A stretch of 64,000 nucleotides of DNA from Azospirillum soli (GCF_017876165.1 NZ_JAGINQ010000014.1:124001-188000); one strand, 5' to 3'. Positions 9,215 through 17,855 are shown, counted from the first letter of the stretch. Numbers and translations: made by a program. Notes: generated by a model not told the origin, from the letters alone.

Positions 9215-10285
9215 TTACCCGCCGATGCCCGCCAGCACCGCGCCCAGGATCGGCTGCCCGACGGCGGCGCCCAGCGCGAAGCCGACGATCAGGCCGATAA
9301 TAGCTGCGACCACGGCCATCCCGCCCCGGCCCTTGGCCGGTTCCGCCGTGCGGCGCGTGCCGCTTTCCGTTGCATCATCGGCGTCGCTGGCCGCCACGCG
9401 CTGGGCGCCGTAGCTGGCGTCGGTGGCGTCGTGCCAGGACTGGATGCGCTCCAGGGCCGGCTTCAGCTCCTCCTCGGTCGGGCTCTTGCCACGGCCGTTG
9501 ACGACCTCGTAGGCGAGCGTCAGGAAGCGGGTGGTCGTCCGCCCCTCCGGGCTGAAGATGGAGGCCGGCATGCGGCGGTAGGTGGCCTTCACCACCTCCA
9601 CGTCGTAGGGAACGGCCGTGCGGAACATCAGGTCCGGATATTCGGAGCGCAGCAGGGTCAGGGAATCCCGGCCGACCTCGTCGTTGGTGATCGACAGCAT
9701 CAGGATGCCGGCGATCGACAGGTTGGGGTTCATGCCCTTCTGGATGTGCTCGACCACCGACATGGTGCGCTTCAGCCCGTCCAGCGCGTAACGCCCCGGA
9801 AAGACCGGAAGCACCAGCCGGTCCGACGCCGCCAGCGCGCCGGCCGCCAGATGGCCCAGCGCCGGCGGGCAGTCGATAACGACGTAGTCCGGCGGGTTGC
9901 GCGAGAAGTGCAGCGCCCGGCGCAGACCGCGTTGCGACCCGCCCTTGCCGTCCAGCGCGTGTTCCAGCGAGTAGAGCTTGCGCGCACCGACGATCATCGA
10001 CAGCCCGTCGAAGGCGGTCGGCGTGACGGCGTCCTCGACGAAGGACTCCTCGTTCAGCAGGTCGTGGATGCCGACCTTCGCCTTGCCCTTCAGCAGGAAG
10101 TTGCTGGTGGCGCTGCTCTGCGGGTCGAAGTCGATGAGGACGACGCTCTTGCCCAGCGCCGCCAGCGCCAGGGCAAGGTTGACCGAGGTGGTCGTCTTCC
10201 CGACGCCGCCCTTCTGATTGTACACCGACAGAATGATCGGCTGCCGCGTCTCCGGGGAATCGAAGACGTCTTCGTGGCTGTGCAT
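9215..10285 (-). CDS. ParA/Soj-like ATPase with C-terminal hydrophobic segment (orphan)
   Basis: 356 residues. The deviant Walker A motif KGGVGKTT (25-32), the switch block VVLIDFDPQSSAT and the Walker B DYVVIDCPPALG place it with the ParA/Soj ATPases that position plasmids, chromosomes or protein clusters by ATP-driven nonspecific DNA binding. There is no ParB gene and no parS-like site nearby. Unlike partition ParAs, a charged linker (about 290-320) is followed by a Gly/Ala-rich hydrophobic tail (GMAVVAAIIGLIVGFALG onward, to the C-terminus) that could insert in the membrane. The role is therefore more likely positioning of a cellular structure than DNA segregation. The start ATG is the only plausible one before the conserved domain. 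Confidence 0.8.
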   Translation of the reverse strand: MHSHEDVFDSPETRQPIILSVYNQKGGVGKTTTSVNLALALAALGKSVVLIDFDPQSSATSNFLLKGKAKVGIHDLLNEESFVEDAVTPTAFDGLSMIVGARKLYSLEHALDGKGGSQRGLRRALHFSRNPPDYVVIDCPPALGHLAAGALAASDRLVLPVFPGRYALDGLKRTMSVVEHIQKGMNPNLSIAGILMLSITNDEVGRDSLTLLRSEYPDLMFRTAVPYDVEVVKATYRRMPASIFSPEGRTTTRFLTLAYEVVNGRGKSPTEEELKPALERIQSWHDATDASYGAQRVAASDADDATESGTRRTAEPAKGRGGMAVVAAIIGLIVGFALGAAVGQPILGAVLAGIGG

Positions 10286-10340
10286 GTCCGTTCCGCTGTG
10301 TCGTTGTGCGGCAAAATCGCCCGGCCGCCGGGCCGAGGGC

Positions 10341-10359
10341 GCACTATAACACCGGAAAC
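10341..10359 (-). promoter_or_regulatory. Shared 19-bp motif upstream of the ParA-like gene
   Basis: On the minus strand this reads GTTTCCGGTGTTATAGTGC, 56 bp before the ParA-like start codon. The same motif with one change lies before the next gene (11881-11899). It contains a TATAGT -10-like hexamer. It is either a common promoter or a regulator site. Confidence 0.45.
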
Positions 10360-10388
10360 CGCCGAGTCTCCCCGCTTCGCACTTCCGC

Positions 10389-11849
10389 TCACACGCGGCG
10401 GCTCGCCTCCGATTGGACGGAGAGCGGCGGGAGGGGCATCGCCGGGCCGCCGGCCAGACGCCGCGCCGCCTGGGCGCACTGGCTGCGCAGTTCCGGAACC
10501 GCCGTCATCTCCCAGAAAGGCGCCTTGCCGGCCGGCCCGAAGGCGAACAGACGGCGCGACACCAACCCGTCGGCGTCGATGAGCGCCCCGTCCTCCGTCA
10601 CGTCGAGGCCAAGGCGAAGCGCGTCCGGGCGGGCCAGCCCCCGGTCCAGCAGAGCCCGCACCAGCGGGTGGCGGATGCGCTGGTAGTCGCACTCCGGCCC
10701 GGCGGCGTTGATGACGGCGCCGACGCGCAGGCTGCGCACCGGCCCGCCGCCGCGTTCCGCGAACACCGCCTCGATGCCGTTCTCCATCAACGTCAGCGAA
10801 CGCAGCCGCCCGGCCCGGACGGTCAACTGGCCGCTCGCCCGCGCCGCTTCGATGCGGGTGGCCACTTCCGGCGCCATGCGGTGCCGGTGCACCTCCCAAT
10901 AAGGACGGGCGTGGCGCAGGAAGCGGCGCCGTTCCTCCAGCGGCAGGAAGCGCCAGATGCGGTGATGGTAGGGACGCAACGCGTCGAACACCGACCGCCA
11001 GCCGATCCCGTCCGCCCGCGCGCGCTGGACATCAGCCTTCAGCGCGATCAGCACATCCAGCACCGTGCGCGGCATCACGTCCGGGCACAGGAAGGATTTG
11101 TAGGGGTGGGTTTCCTCATGGGCCAGCGGCAACAGCCCGCGCCGCGACACCGCGACGATGGGACCGCGATGGCCCTGGTCAGTCAGTGTCAGCACCGTAT
11201 CGACCATGGTCAGGCCGGTGCCGAAGATCATGATCGTCTCGTCGGGATCGATGGCGGCGATGGCCGGCAGGTCCCACGGATCGCCGATGAAGCGATGGGA
11301 GTTCAGCACCTCCGGCGCGGCCATCGACGGCGGCGACGGCGGGAAGTGGCCGACGCACAGGGCGACCTTGTCCACCGGCAACGACACCCCGGCGGCCAGC
11401 CGCAGATGCACCGCGCTAGGCTTGGGCATCACGTCCACGACCTCGCCCCGGACGACGTTCAGGGTGACGTGCGGCGGGGCCGACGCCCGCGCTTCGGCCA
11501 GCACGTCCTGGACATAGGCACCGTAGCAGGCGCGGGAGACGAAAGCGTGACCGCTCGCCGAGGCTTCGTCTTGACCGTCGCGCGTGCCCAGCCAGCGCAC
11601 GAAATGGCCGGGGTCGTCGGGAAAGGCACTCATGTTGTTGGCGCGGACGTTCAGAAGATGGGCGCTGTTCCGCGTGGAATAGGCGACGCCCGTGCCGATC
11701 GCCGCCGCGCGCTCGATCAGGTGGACGCTCGTCGGGCCGTCCGCGCAACGCAGAAGGTGCGCCGCCAGGATGCTGCCGGTGAAGCCGCCGCCGACAATGG
11801 CGATGCTTTGCTTCGCCTGGATGGCCTTGGACCGAATGGGAGCCACCAT
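10389..11849 (-). CDS. FAD/NAD(P)-binding oxidoreductase (YdhS/HI-type FAD_NAD_binding_9 family)
   Basis: 486 residues. The N-terminal Rossmann motif IAIVGGGFTGSILAAHLL (about 17-34) binds FAD. The sequence then shows GTGVAYSTRNSAHLLNVRANNMSAFPD, highly typical of the NAD_binding_9 family (YdhS-like), a second nucleotide-binding motif MIFGTGLTMVDTVLTL, and the C-terminal VINAAGPECDYQRIRHPLVR. Members are cytoplasmic flavoproteins of unknown substrate, often annotated as hydroxyacylglutathione hydrolase-associated or FAD-dependent oxidoreductases. The start MVAPIRSK is preceded by AGGGA. It is divergent from a KefF-like flavoprotein, with the shared 19-bp motif between them. Confidence 0.8.
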   Translation of the reverse strand: MVAPIRSKAIQAKQSIAIVGGGFTGSILAAHLLRCADGPTSVHLIERAAAIGTGVAYSTRNSAHLLNVRANNMSAFPDDPGHFVRWLGTRDGQDEASASGHAFVSRACYGAYVQDVLAEARASAPPHVTLNVVRGEVVDVMPKPSAVHLRLAAGVSLPVDKVALCVGHFPPSPPSMAAPEVLNSHRFIGDPWDLPAIAAIDPDETIMIFGTGLTMVDTVLTLTDQGHRGPIVAVSRRGLLPLAHEETHPYKSFLCPDVMPRTVLDVLIALKADVQRARADGIGWRSVFDALRPYHHRIWRFLPLEERRRFLRHARPYWEVHRHRMAPEVATRIEAARASGQLTVRAGRLRSLTLMENGIEAVFAERGGGPVRSLRVGAVINAAGPECDYQRIRHPLVRALLDRGLARPDALRLGLDVTEDGALIDADGLVSRRLFAFGPAGKAPFWEMTAVPELRSQCAQAARRLAGGPAMPLPPLSVQSEASRRV

Positions 11850-11880
11850 TGCCGTTCCCTGTGCCGCCTCGCTCGCCCAG

Positions 11881-11899
11881 GCACCATAACACCGGAAAC
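11881..11899 (-). promoter_or_regulatory. Second copy of the shared 19-bp motif, upstream of the FAD oxidoreductase
   Basis: Minus strand GTTTCCGGTGTTATGGTGC, 18 of 19 bases identical to the copy at 10341-10359 and 32 bp before the FAD gene start. The two genes are consecutive on the same strand, so the motif probably marks co-regulation. Confidence 0.45.
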
Positions 11900-12016
11900 G
11901 AATTGCTGGCACGGCAAATTAAAATTGCGCCGCTGATGCTTGAGGCACGTCATGGCGGCGCGCGGCGCGCCGTGGCAGGCTGGATCGAGAACCGGAAACA
12001 CACCGGAGGCACCGTT

Positions 12017-12601
12017 ATGTCTCGCCGGATCGTCGTTGTTCAGGGGCACCCCGACCCCGATCCCAATCGCCTGTGCCGGGCGCTCGCCGATGCCTACGCC
12101 GAGGGCGCGCGGGAAGCCGGGCACGCCGTGACGCGGATCGACCTCGCGGCGCTCGATTTCCCCCTGTTGCGCACCCAGGCCGCCTTCGAGCATGAGCCCG
12201 TCCCTGAAACCCTGCGCCCGGCGCAGGAGGCCATCGTGGCGGCCGACCACATCGTGATCATCTTCCCGCTCTGGCTCGGCACCATGCCGGCGCTGGTGAA
12301 GGCCTTTCTGGAGCAGGTGATGCGCCCCGGGGTCGCCTTCGCCTACCAGGAAAAGGGAACGCCGAAGCTGCTGCTGACCGGCCGCTCCGCCCGGCTGGTG
12401 GTGACCATGGGAATGCCGGCCTTCGTCTATCGCTGGTGGTACTTCGCCCACGGGCTGAAGGGTCTGGAGCGCAACATCCTCCGCTTCGTGGGCATCAAGC
12501 CCGTCCGGGAGACCCTGTTCGGCATGGTCGGCACCGCGAGCGAGGCGACCCGGCGGAAGTGGTTGAAGAGGATGCGGGATCTCGGCGCACTGGGGGCGTG
12601 A
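12017..12601 (+). CDS. NAD(P)H-dependent flavin oxidoreductase, flavodoxin-2 fold (KefF/MdaB-like)
   Basis: 194 residues. The flavodoxin-like fold starts RRIVVVQGHPDPDPNRLCRAL (phosphate loop for FMN/FAD). The family blocks DHIVIIFPLWLGTMPALVKAFLEQV and VVTMGMPAFVYRWWYFAHG follow. Such enzymes reduce quinones or electrophiles in the cytoplasm, and KefF homologues activate potassium efflux; no kefC is adjacent. The start was placed at MSRRIVVV, preceded by GGAGGCACCGTT. This is the last host-type gene before the phage-tail locus on the opposite strand. Confidence 0.85.
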   Translation: MSRRIVVVQGHPDPDPNRLCRALADAYAEGAREAGHAVTRIDLAALDFPLLRTQAAFEHEPVPETLRPAQEAIVAADHIVIIFPLWLGTMPALVKAFLEQVMRPGVAFAYQEKGTPKLLLTGRSARLVVTMGMPAFVYRWWYFAHGLKGLERNILRFVGIKPVRETLFGMVGTASEATRRKWLKRMRDLGALGA

Positions 12602-12639
12602 GGCGGCTGCCGTTGGCACCGCCCCCGCCGTGAGGAGAA

Positions 12640-13230
12640 TTAGGAAGCCATCGCCTGGGGAACAGGCAAGAAACCCCGCTTCACCTCCGCATGGAAGACC
12701 GAGAGGACGGCTTCGACATCGGCCGCCGCCGTGGTCGGATGAGCTGCCGCAGCCATGCGCAGAGCCGAGCAGATTTCGTACTCACGGTCGATGCAGGCTT
12801 GGACATGGCCGGCGATGGCATCACCCATGGCCATGATGGTCGCCGCGTCAAAGTCCTGGAATTCGCCCGGTCCCGTCTTCCAGCGCCGGACCAGCGTCGG
12901 AGCCTTTTCGGCCAGCCGGTAGGCGCCGTTGACGAGCGTCTTGGTGCGGTCGTCGCTTGGGCAGGCGCCGCCGCCCGGCAGCGGCGCGCCAGCGATCTCC
13001 TTCCGCCACCGCAGTTCGCCAACCCGCTCGAAGAGCTGGCCCAACAGATATGCGATGGATGGAGGGGCCACCGATCCGTCAGACCGAAGCTCGTAGGCGT
13101 AATCAGCGAAAGCGATCATATCGCTGGTCAATTCGACCCATTGGACTTCGGCCGGAAAGCGTCCGCCCGCCGGGTTGTTCGTCGAGAACTCCGCCAAGCG
13201 GCCGTTCTGAACACGTGCCCATTTGCTCAT
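12640..13230 (-). CDS. Phage tail protein with DUF4376-like domain
   Basis: 196 residues. The N-terminal part (MSKWARVQNGRLAEF...) is the usual start of short proteins encoded just after a phage tail fibre. The second half (RWRKEIAGAPLPGGG, then TLVNGAYRLAEK) resembles the DUF4376 domain found at the ends of phage fibre modules. Position also fits: it is the last gene of the tail operon, 13 bp after the fibre. Such proteins act as fibre assembly factors or minor fibre components; which one cannot be told here. Confidence 0.65.
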   Translation of the reverse strand: MSKWARVQNGRLAEFSTNNPAGGRFPAEVQWVELTSDMIAFADYAYELRSDGSVAPPSIAYLLGQLFERVGELRWRKEIAGAPLPGGGACPSDDRTKTLVNGAYRLAEKAPTLVRRWKTGPGEFQDFDAATIMAMGDAIAGHVQACIDREYEICSALRMAAAAHPTTAAADVEAVLSVFHAEVKRGFLPVPQAMAS

Positions 13231-13243
13231 TGCTCAGCTCTCC

Positions 13244-14866
13244 TTATTGACCGACGACAATTTCGGAACCGACGCCCCAGCTGACGCGCAACCCGCCGTC
13301 AGCGCCCTTGGAACTACCCCAGTTGTAGCCACCGGCCCCACCGCCGCAGACACCACCAGGGCCATTCAACTCGTAGCTGGCATGGTTGCCACCAGAGCCT
13401 GCCTGCCCATTCAAGAACCCCGACGCGCCCGATGCTCCCTTCCCGTACAGGCCGACACCACCGCCGCCCCATCCCGGTCCGCCTGAGCCCACACAACCTC
13501 CACCCGACGCGCCGCCGCCCGTTCCTGCAAAGCCGCGCTCGCCGGCGTTGCTGTACTCGGTGCCTGTAACGTCGCCACCCCGGCCACCATCACCGTCATA
13601 GCCAGCGGCACCACCACCACCTGCGCCGTGATAGGTGGTCGAGAATAACTTGCCATTGCCGCCGCGCCCTCCCTTGCCGCCGCTGCCACCAAGGCCATCG
13701 CCGCCCGCACCACCGGTCAGACCGTTGCCCGCTTGGCCGCCATAGGCCGTGAAGTGGGTTCCAAAGCTCGTGCTTCCGCCGGCCGCCTTGAACGCACCGC
13801 CGGTCCCGACAGTGACCTGGATCTGCTGACCAGGAACGACGGAGATTTTGTTTTTCCAACGCAAACCGCCGCCGCCGCCGCCACCCGCGTCAGATCCGCC
13901 CCCGCCGCCACCGACGCCAGTGGCGTGCACCTCATAAACATCGGGCGGCACCGTGAAGACGAACGTGCCCGACGTCAGGAAGAGCTGTTCGCCGAAAGCC
14001 GCGATGGTCTTGAAGGAAAGCCAGGGACTCCAGGCGCTGGTACCGCCCAAGGCACCAACGTGCAGCACCTGCGCGTGGTAGGTGACACCGATGGAGAGCA
14101 CGCCGCTGGGCACGGTGTAGCTTGTCAGCGCCGTGGCGTTCTGGCCGCTGTCGTAGATCACCGACGCCGGATCGGCCGCCGTCGCGATCCGCCAGCGCGA
14201 AGCGGCATGGGTTTCAGGTCCGCCGGTTGCCGCAAAGGCGCCGCTGGTCAGCGTCGGCGTCACGCCCACCGACGTGCCGACCGCCGGGCTGGTGATCGTC
14301 GGAGCGGACACAGTGATGAAAGTCGCGGCCGTCATGAATGTGCCGGCTTGCGACGCCGCCGACCATTCCCCATCGGCATCCTGATCGAACACCCGCCAGT
14401 AATAGAGCGTCGAGACTTGAAGGGTGCCGAACGGTACCGTGAAGCTCACCGCCGGGGCGGGCACGGTGACGTCCAGCACCAAGACGGTGAAACCGTCGTC
14501 GGTGGCAATTTGGAACCGACGCGCCGCCTGCGCTACACCATAGAGCGAATAATAAGGAGAGCCCGTCAGCGTCGGCGCTCCGCCCACGCCTGTCGCCCCA
14601 TTGGCCGGCGCGGTGTTTATGGGCCGACGCACCAGAGCGGATGCCGACAACAGGCGAATCGCCTCGGTCAGCTGGCCGTGATCGCCCGCCTCCAAGGTCA
14701 GTCCGGCTGCCTCGATGGGGTGCGCCAGGGTTTCCTGCACCCGGTTGAACCATCCGGCGTCAAGCGCGGTGGCTTGCTCGCCGGTCGCGGGGTTGCCCGC
14801 CTTAAAGCCGTGTTTGCCGTCGCCGAACAGGCTTTCGGCACGCGTCGGTGTGTCGATGCGTTGCAT
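13244..14866 (-). CDS. Glycine-rich phage tail fibre / receptor-binding protein
   Basis: 540 residues. The N-terminal part MQRIDTPTRAESLFGDGKHGFKAGNP...TALDAGWFNRVQETL is the conserved base of Mu-like fibres. A middle section (about 85-290) has two or three fibronectin-III-like repeats with the YYWRVFDQDADGEWS type of core. A glycine-rich distal half (about 315-540, for example GVGGGGGGSDAGGGGGGG and repeated GGxGG blocks) ends in the RVSWG strand. Glycine-rich distal domains of this kind in phage adhesins can fold as stacked polyglycine helices that carry the host-binding loops. It recognises the target cell surface. There is no fibre-inversion cassette. Confidence 0.85.
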   Translation of the reverse strand: MQRIDTPTRAESLFGDGKHGFKAGNPATGEQATALDAGWFNRVQETLAHPIEAAGLTLEAGDHGQLTEAIRLLSASALVRRPINTAPANGATGVGGAPTLTGSPYYSLYGVAQAARRFQIATDDGFTVLVLDVTVPAPAVSFTVPFGTLQVSTLYYWRVFDQDADGEWSAASQAGTFMTAATFITVSAPTITSPAVGTSVGVTPTLTSGAFAATGGPETHAASRWRIATAADPASVIYDSGQNATALTSYTVPSGVLSIGVTYHAQVLHVGALGGTSAWSPWLSFKTIAAFGEQLFLTSGTFVFTVPPDVYEVHATGVGGGGGGSDAGGGGGGGLRWKNKISVVPGQQIQVTVGTGGAFKAAGGSTSFGTHFTAYGGQAGNGLTGGAGGDGLGGSGGKGGRGGNGKLFSTTYHGAGGGGAAGYDGDGGRGGDVTGTEYSNAGERGFAGTGGGASGGGCVGSGGPGWGGGGVGLYGKGASGASGFLNGQAGSGGNHASYELNGPGGVCGGGAGGYNWGSSKGADGGLRVSWGVGSEIVVGQ

Positions 14867-14879
14867 CGGTGCGCTCCCA

Positions 14880-16196
14880 TCACAGGATCGTTGTCATGAT
14901 CGTCACCGCCGAACCGGCCTTGCGCCGGATCACGGTGAGGCTTTGCGCGCCATCGGCGGTGGTGGACTGAACCTCGTAGTCCACGCCGGGGACGAGCAGG
15001 CGATAGACCGGGCGTAGCGCCATCATCTGGACGTCGGCGACCTCCCACGGATAACCGTCCGGGGGGGAGGACGCGGCGAGGAGACGCCACCAGAGGTGCG
15101 CTCCGACGTCCAGCAAATCGATGGTCATGGTGAGGTTCGGACCAGCTTGACCGTCCGTCTTCGGACAGGTCGTCCACGCCACACCGTCGTCGGAATACTG
15201 CGGCAGAAAACCGGTCAGCGGCATGCCTCGCCCTTGCCGCAGGGCGATGCGGCGGATGCTCTGCGGTGTCGCGAAGCGCTGTCCGATCCAGGCGACCCCG
15301 TCCACGGCGGCGCCGGTCTGCAGCGATGCCCAGAGCGTGTCCGACCGGCCGTCGAAGGCACTCTCCGCGCTGTTTTGCGAATCGAGGCCGCTCCCGCCCG
15401 AGATTGCCCCTTCAGGCGTGGCGAGCGTGGCGGAGTGGGCGGCGGTCAACTCGCGAACGCTCACCACCTCGCGGCCGGTGACGACCGCCGCGCCCCCTTG
15501 CGACAGCGTGGCAACGGACTGCTGGGGGATGCCGGCCTGCGGCATGACGAAATCTCCTTCATCCTCGTCCGGACGTTCCGGACGCGGGACCGTGCCGTAC
15601 CCGAAAAACACATGGGCGTGGGCGGGCTGCACACGGCGGACGGCGCATTCCAGCACCGGCCGCCCCCAGGCGCGCACCGCCGACGTACAAGGGCTGCCAG
15701 CGTCGAAATCGGCCAGCCCACCGTCGTCCGGAACGCTGAGCAGCCAAGCGAAGCGCCACGGGTCCGGGTTGATGGCGTCGGTGCAGCGGCTGTCCACCCG
15801 GAACGGGCGGAACTCCGTCACCGTGGCGTCCGGGAAACCGACGGCCGCCGCCAACTCCTGGAAATAGCGGCGTGACTGGCCGCCCCGCGCGGTGAGCCGC
15901 CCGACCAGGGCCGACCGCCGCTCGCCGAGCGTCAGGCGCGTGCCGGCGGTGCAACTGTCCGGCAGGCCGGCGAAGGCCTCCCACGCCGGCAGCAGTTCCG
16001 CCGTCGTGCGCGGGTCCGCCTCGTCGATCAGGCGAAGCGTTCGGGCGTGCAGGCGGGCCAACCCGTCGGCAGCGCCGCGCAGCAGGTTGTCGTCCTCGGG
16101 CCACGCCGGGCCGACCGGTCGAAGGCCCAGCAGCAGGCCGTAGTAATCGCCGGCGGTGGCCTGCATCACGGTACTCCCGGTCATGGCATCCCCCAT
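14880..16196 (-). CDS. Mu gp48-like (DUF2313) baseplate protein fused to a discoidin-like domain
   Basis: 438 residues. The first half matches the DUF2313/YmfQ family that links the baseplate to the fibres: DYYGLLLGLRPVGPAWPED, LRLIDEADPRTTAELLPAWE, YFQELAAAVGFPDATVTEF, and RAWGRPVLECAVRRVQPAHAHVFF at its usual C-terminus. The second half (about 235-438) adds SAFDGRSDTLWASLQ, IRRIALRQGRGMPL and QYSDDGVAWTTC, a pattern of F5/8 type C (discoidin) carbohydrate-binding folds. Most DUF2313 proteins end after the first half, so this is a fusion. The ATG shares one base with the gp47 stop (TGATG), implying coupling; an ATG four codons later has a stronger GGGGGA site. Confidence 0.8.
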   Translation of the reverse strand: MGDAMTGSTVMQATAGDYYGLLLGLRPVGPAWPEDDNLLRGAADGLARLHARTLRLIDEADPRTTAELLPAWEAFAGLPDSCTAGTRLTLGERRSALVGRLTARGGQSRRYFQELAAAVGFPDATVTEFRPFRVDSRCTDAINPDPWRFAWLLSVPDDGGLADFDAGSPCTSAVRAWGRPVLECAVRRVQPAHAHVFFGYGTVPRPERPDEDEGDFVMPQAGIPQQSVATLSQGGAAVVTGREVVSVRELTAAHSATLATPEGAISGGSGLDSQNSAESAFDGRSDTLWASLQTGAAVDGVAWIGQRFATPQSIRRIALRQGRGMPLTGFLPQYSDDGVAWTTCPKTDGQAGPNLTMTIDLLDVGAHLWWRLLAASSPPDGYPWEVADVQMMALRPVYRLLVPGVDYEVQSTTADGAQSLTVIRRKAGSAVTIMTTIL

Positions 16197-17251
16197 CACG
16201 GCACCCATGTGATCGCGCCGGGCACGGCGATGTGGCCGGCGGACGCCACCACTTCGGCAAGCGGCGCGATCAGCTCGTGACGAAACTCACCGGCGGCCGA
16301 ACTGATCGCCTCGCGAAGGCGGGACAGGTGGAGCGTGCCGCCGGGTTCCGCCTCCCGCGCGACGAAGTCCCTTAGTTCGGCCTCGACCGCCTCGCGGACG
16401 GCGGTGCTGTCAGGCGACACCCGGATCGTCAGGTTCAACGGGTCGGGGATCGGGGCGAACACCACCGCTTCGCTCGTCACCGGGCGGCGCTCGTCGATGT
16501 AGGCCTGGACGGCGGCCACTTCGTCCGGCGTCGGGATGATGCTGACACGCCCGTCCATCACGAAAGCGATGCCGACCGTGCCGAGTCCCTGCCGGTGGCG
16601 GTACACCCAGGCACGGGTGACACCCGGCACCTCCAGCGCCCAGGCCTCATAATCGTGCCGGTTGCCGCCGTGGGGCGGCTGCCGCACACGGTCCTGAAGC
16701 CGGGCCAGGAGGTCGGCATCGGTCTCGGCGTCGGCACCGCCGGAAACCTCCACCACCGTGGCCACGCCCTGCGCCCCGGCGATGGGGCTGACAAGCTGAA
16801 GCCGCGCGCCGGCCGGCAGATTGCCGAGGGTCCCGGTGAACGCCGCTTCGACCTCGACCGAGGCCACCCCGCTCAAGGCGACCGCCTCGGCCGCGCTGCG
16901 GTAATCCCCGGCGCCGATCCGCTGCAGAACCGTTCCGGCGGGGATCACCGTGCCTTCGGCGGCCATCAGGGTGGTGAGGCCCGAGGCCGCCGTCGCCGGC
17001 TTGCGGGCGATGCCCCACCACGCCGCGTGCCGCTCCAGCACGTCGGTGTCGGCAGTCGGCGGCAGAATCTGGCGCGCGACGTAGTCAATGAAACCATAAA
17101 GGCTGTGGAGCGCGGCGGCCTGGACGCGCGCCTGCACCTCCAGATCCGAACGGCGCAGCACCTCGTCCTGGCTGAGGCGCGCCAAAAGGTCGGCGCGAAC
17201 CTGCTCGACCAGCGTCGGCAGGGTCGGCCGGGCAAATCCGGTCTCAGGCAT
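16196..17251 (-). CDS. Baseplate wedge protein, Mu gp47/ P2 J-like
   Basis: 351 residues. It shows the baseplate_J pattern: RPTLPTLVEQVRADLLARL at the N-terminus, the heme-like hydrophobic block LHSLYGFIDYVARQILPPTADTDVLERHAAWWGI, GTVIPAGTVLQRIGAGDYRS, the QPPHGGNRHDYEAWALEVPGV signature and RAWVYRHRQGLGTVGIAFV. In Mu and P2 this protein forms the wedges of the contractile-tail baseplate. It overlaps gp46 by 8 bp and gp48 by 1 bp. Confidence 0.92.
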   Translation of the reverse strand: MPETGFARPTLPTLVEQVRADLLARLSQDEVLRRSDLEVQARVQAAALHSLYGFIDYVARQILPPTADTDVLERHAAWWGIARKPATAASGLTTLMAAEGTVIPAGTVLQRIGAGDYRSAAEAVALSGVASVEVEAAFTGTLGNLPAGARLQLVSPIAGAQGVATVVEVSGGADAETDADLLARLQDRVRQPPHGGNRHDYEAWALEVPGVTRAWVYRHRQGLGTVGIAFVMDGRVSIIPTPDEVAAVQAYIDERRPVTSEAVVFAPIPDPLNLTIRVSPDSTAVREAVEAELRDFVAREAEPGGTLHLSRLREAISSAAGEFRHELIAPLAEVVASAGHIAVPGAITWVP

Positions 17252-17687
17252 TCAGAACCTTCCACAGGTCGGAGAAACGGAGGTCTACCGGGCGGCCGTC
17301 ATGGCGCCAGATGCGGCAGGACAGGGCCAGCCCATCGAGCCCGAAACGTTCGGCGGCGACCTCGACACGGGAGGCCACGCCGTCGGCCGTCAGCCAGGCC
17401 AGCGCCTCCTCGCCGTAGTAGCGAGCGCGGGCGATGGTCTCCTTCGTGAGCTTCGCCCGGCTGAGCAGCCACAGCCGGGACCCGATGCGGTCCCCCGGCA
17501 CGGTGGCGTGGCTGTCGCCCCACCACCCGTACCGCTGGTCGGTGGGCAGCACGTCGTCGGGCTCGGCCCGGCGCCACGTGAACAGGCTGATGATGACGGC
17601 ACGGTGCAGCGGGTCGGCCTGCGCGCGGGCAAGCGGGACCCGTTCCCCATCGATCACGATGGAGAGGTCAGAAGCGAAGTAGGTCAT
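17244..17687 (-). CDS. Mu gp46-like baseplate protein (P2 W / GP46 family)
   Basis: 147 residues. The family signatures LHRAVIISLFTWRRAEPDDVLPT, RYGWWGDS, GSRLWLLSRAKLTKETIARAR and YGEEALAWLTADGVAS are typical of phage GP46, the gp25-like protein that joins sheath and wedges. The start is MTYFASDLS; the longer open frame runs through a terminator hairpin and is not coding. It sits downstream of the PAAR-hydrolase gene, from which it is separated by 168 bp and that hairpin. Elsewhere in this operon genes touch or overlap. Confidence 0.88.
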   Translation of the reverse strand: MTYFASDLSIVIDGERVPLARAQADPLHRAVIISLFTWRRAEPDDVLPTDQRYGWWGDSHATVPGDRIGSRLWLLSRAKLTKETIARARYYGEEALAWLTADGVASRVEVAAERFGLDGLALSCRIWRHDGRPVDLRFSDLWKVLNA

Positions 17688-17699
17688 GGAGACACCATC

Positions 17700-17727
17700 A
17701 AAAAAGCCGCCCGGAGGGAGCGGCTTT
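17700..17727 (-). terminator. Intrinsic terminator inside the tail operon, before gp46
   Basis: On the minus strand AAAGCCGC and GCGGCTTT form an 8-bp stem around a 9-nt loop, followed by six Ts counted from the stem end. It follows the PAAR-hydrolase gene and lies 12 bp before the gp46 start codon. It would attenuate transcription from gp45/PAAR into gp46-fibre, or mark the edge of an inserted cargo gene. Confidence 0.65.
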
Positions 17728-17855
17728 GCATTGCGGAATCTAAAGACAAGAAACGGCTTACAGGCTCTCTTGCTTCGGGGTTCCTGACAGCGACCGCCAT
17801 CAGTCACGCCATCACCATCATGTACGGAGCGCCCGCCAGAGCTATCCGCAGGTCG

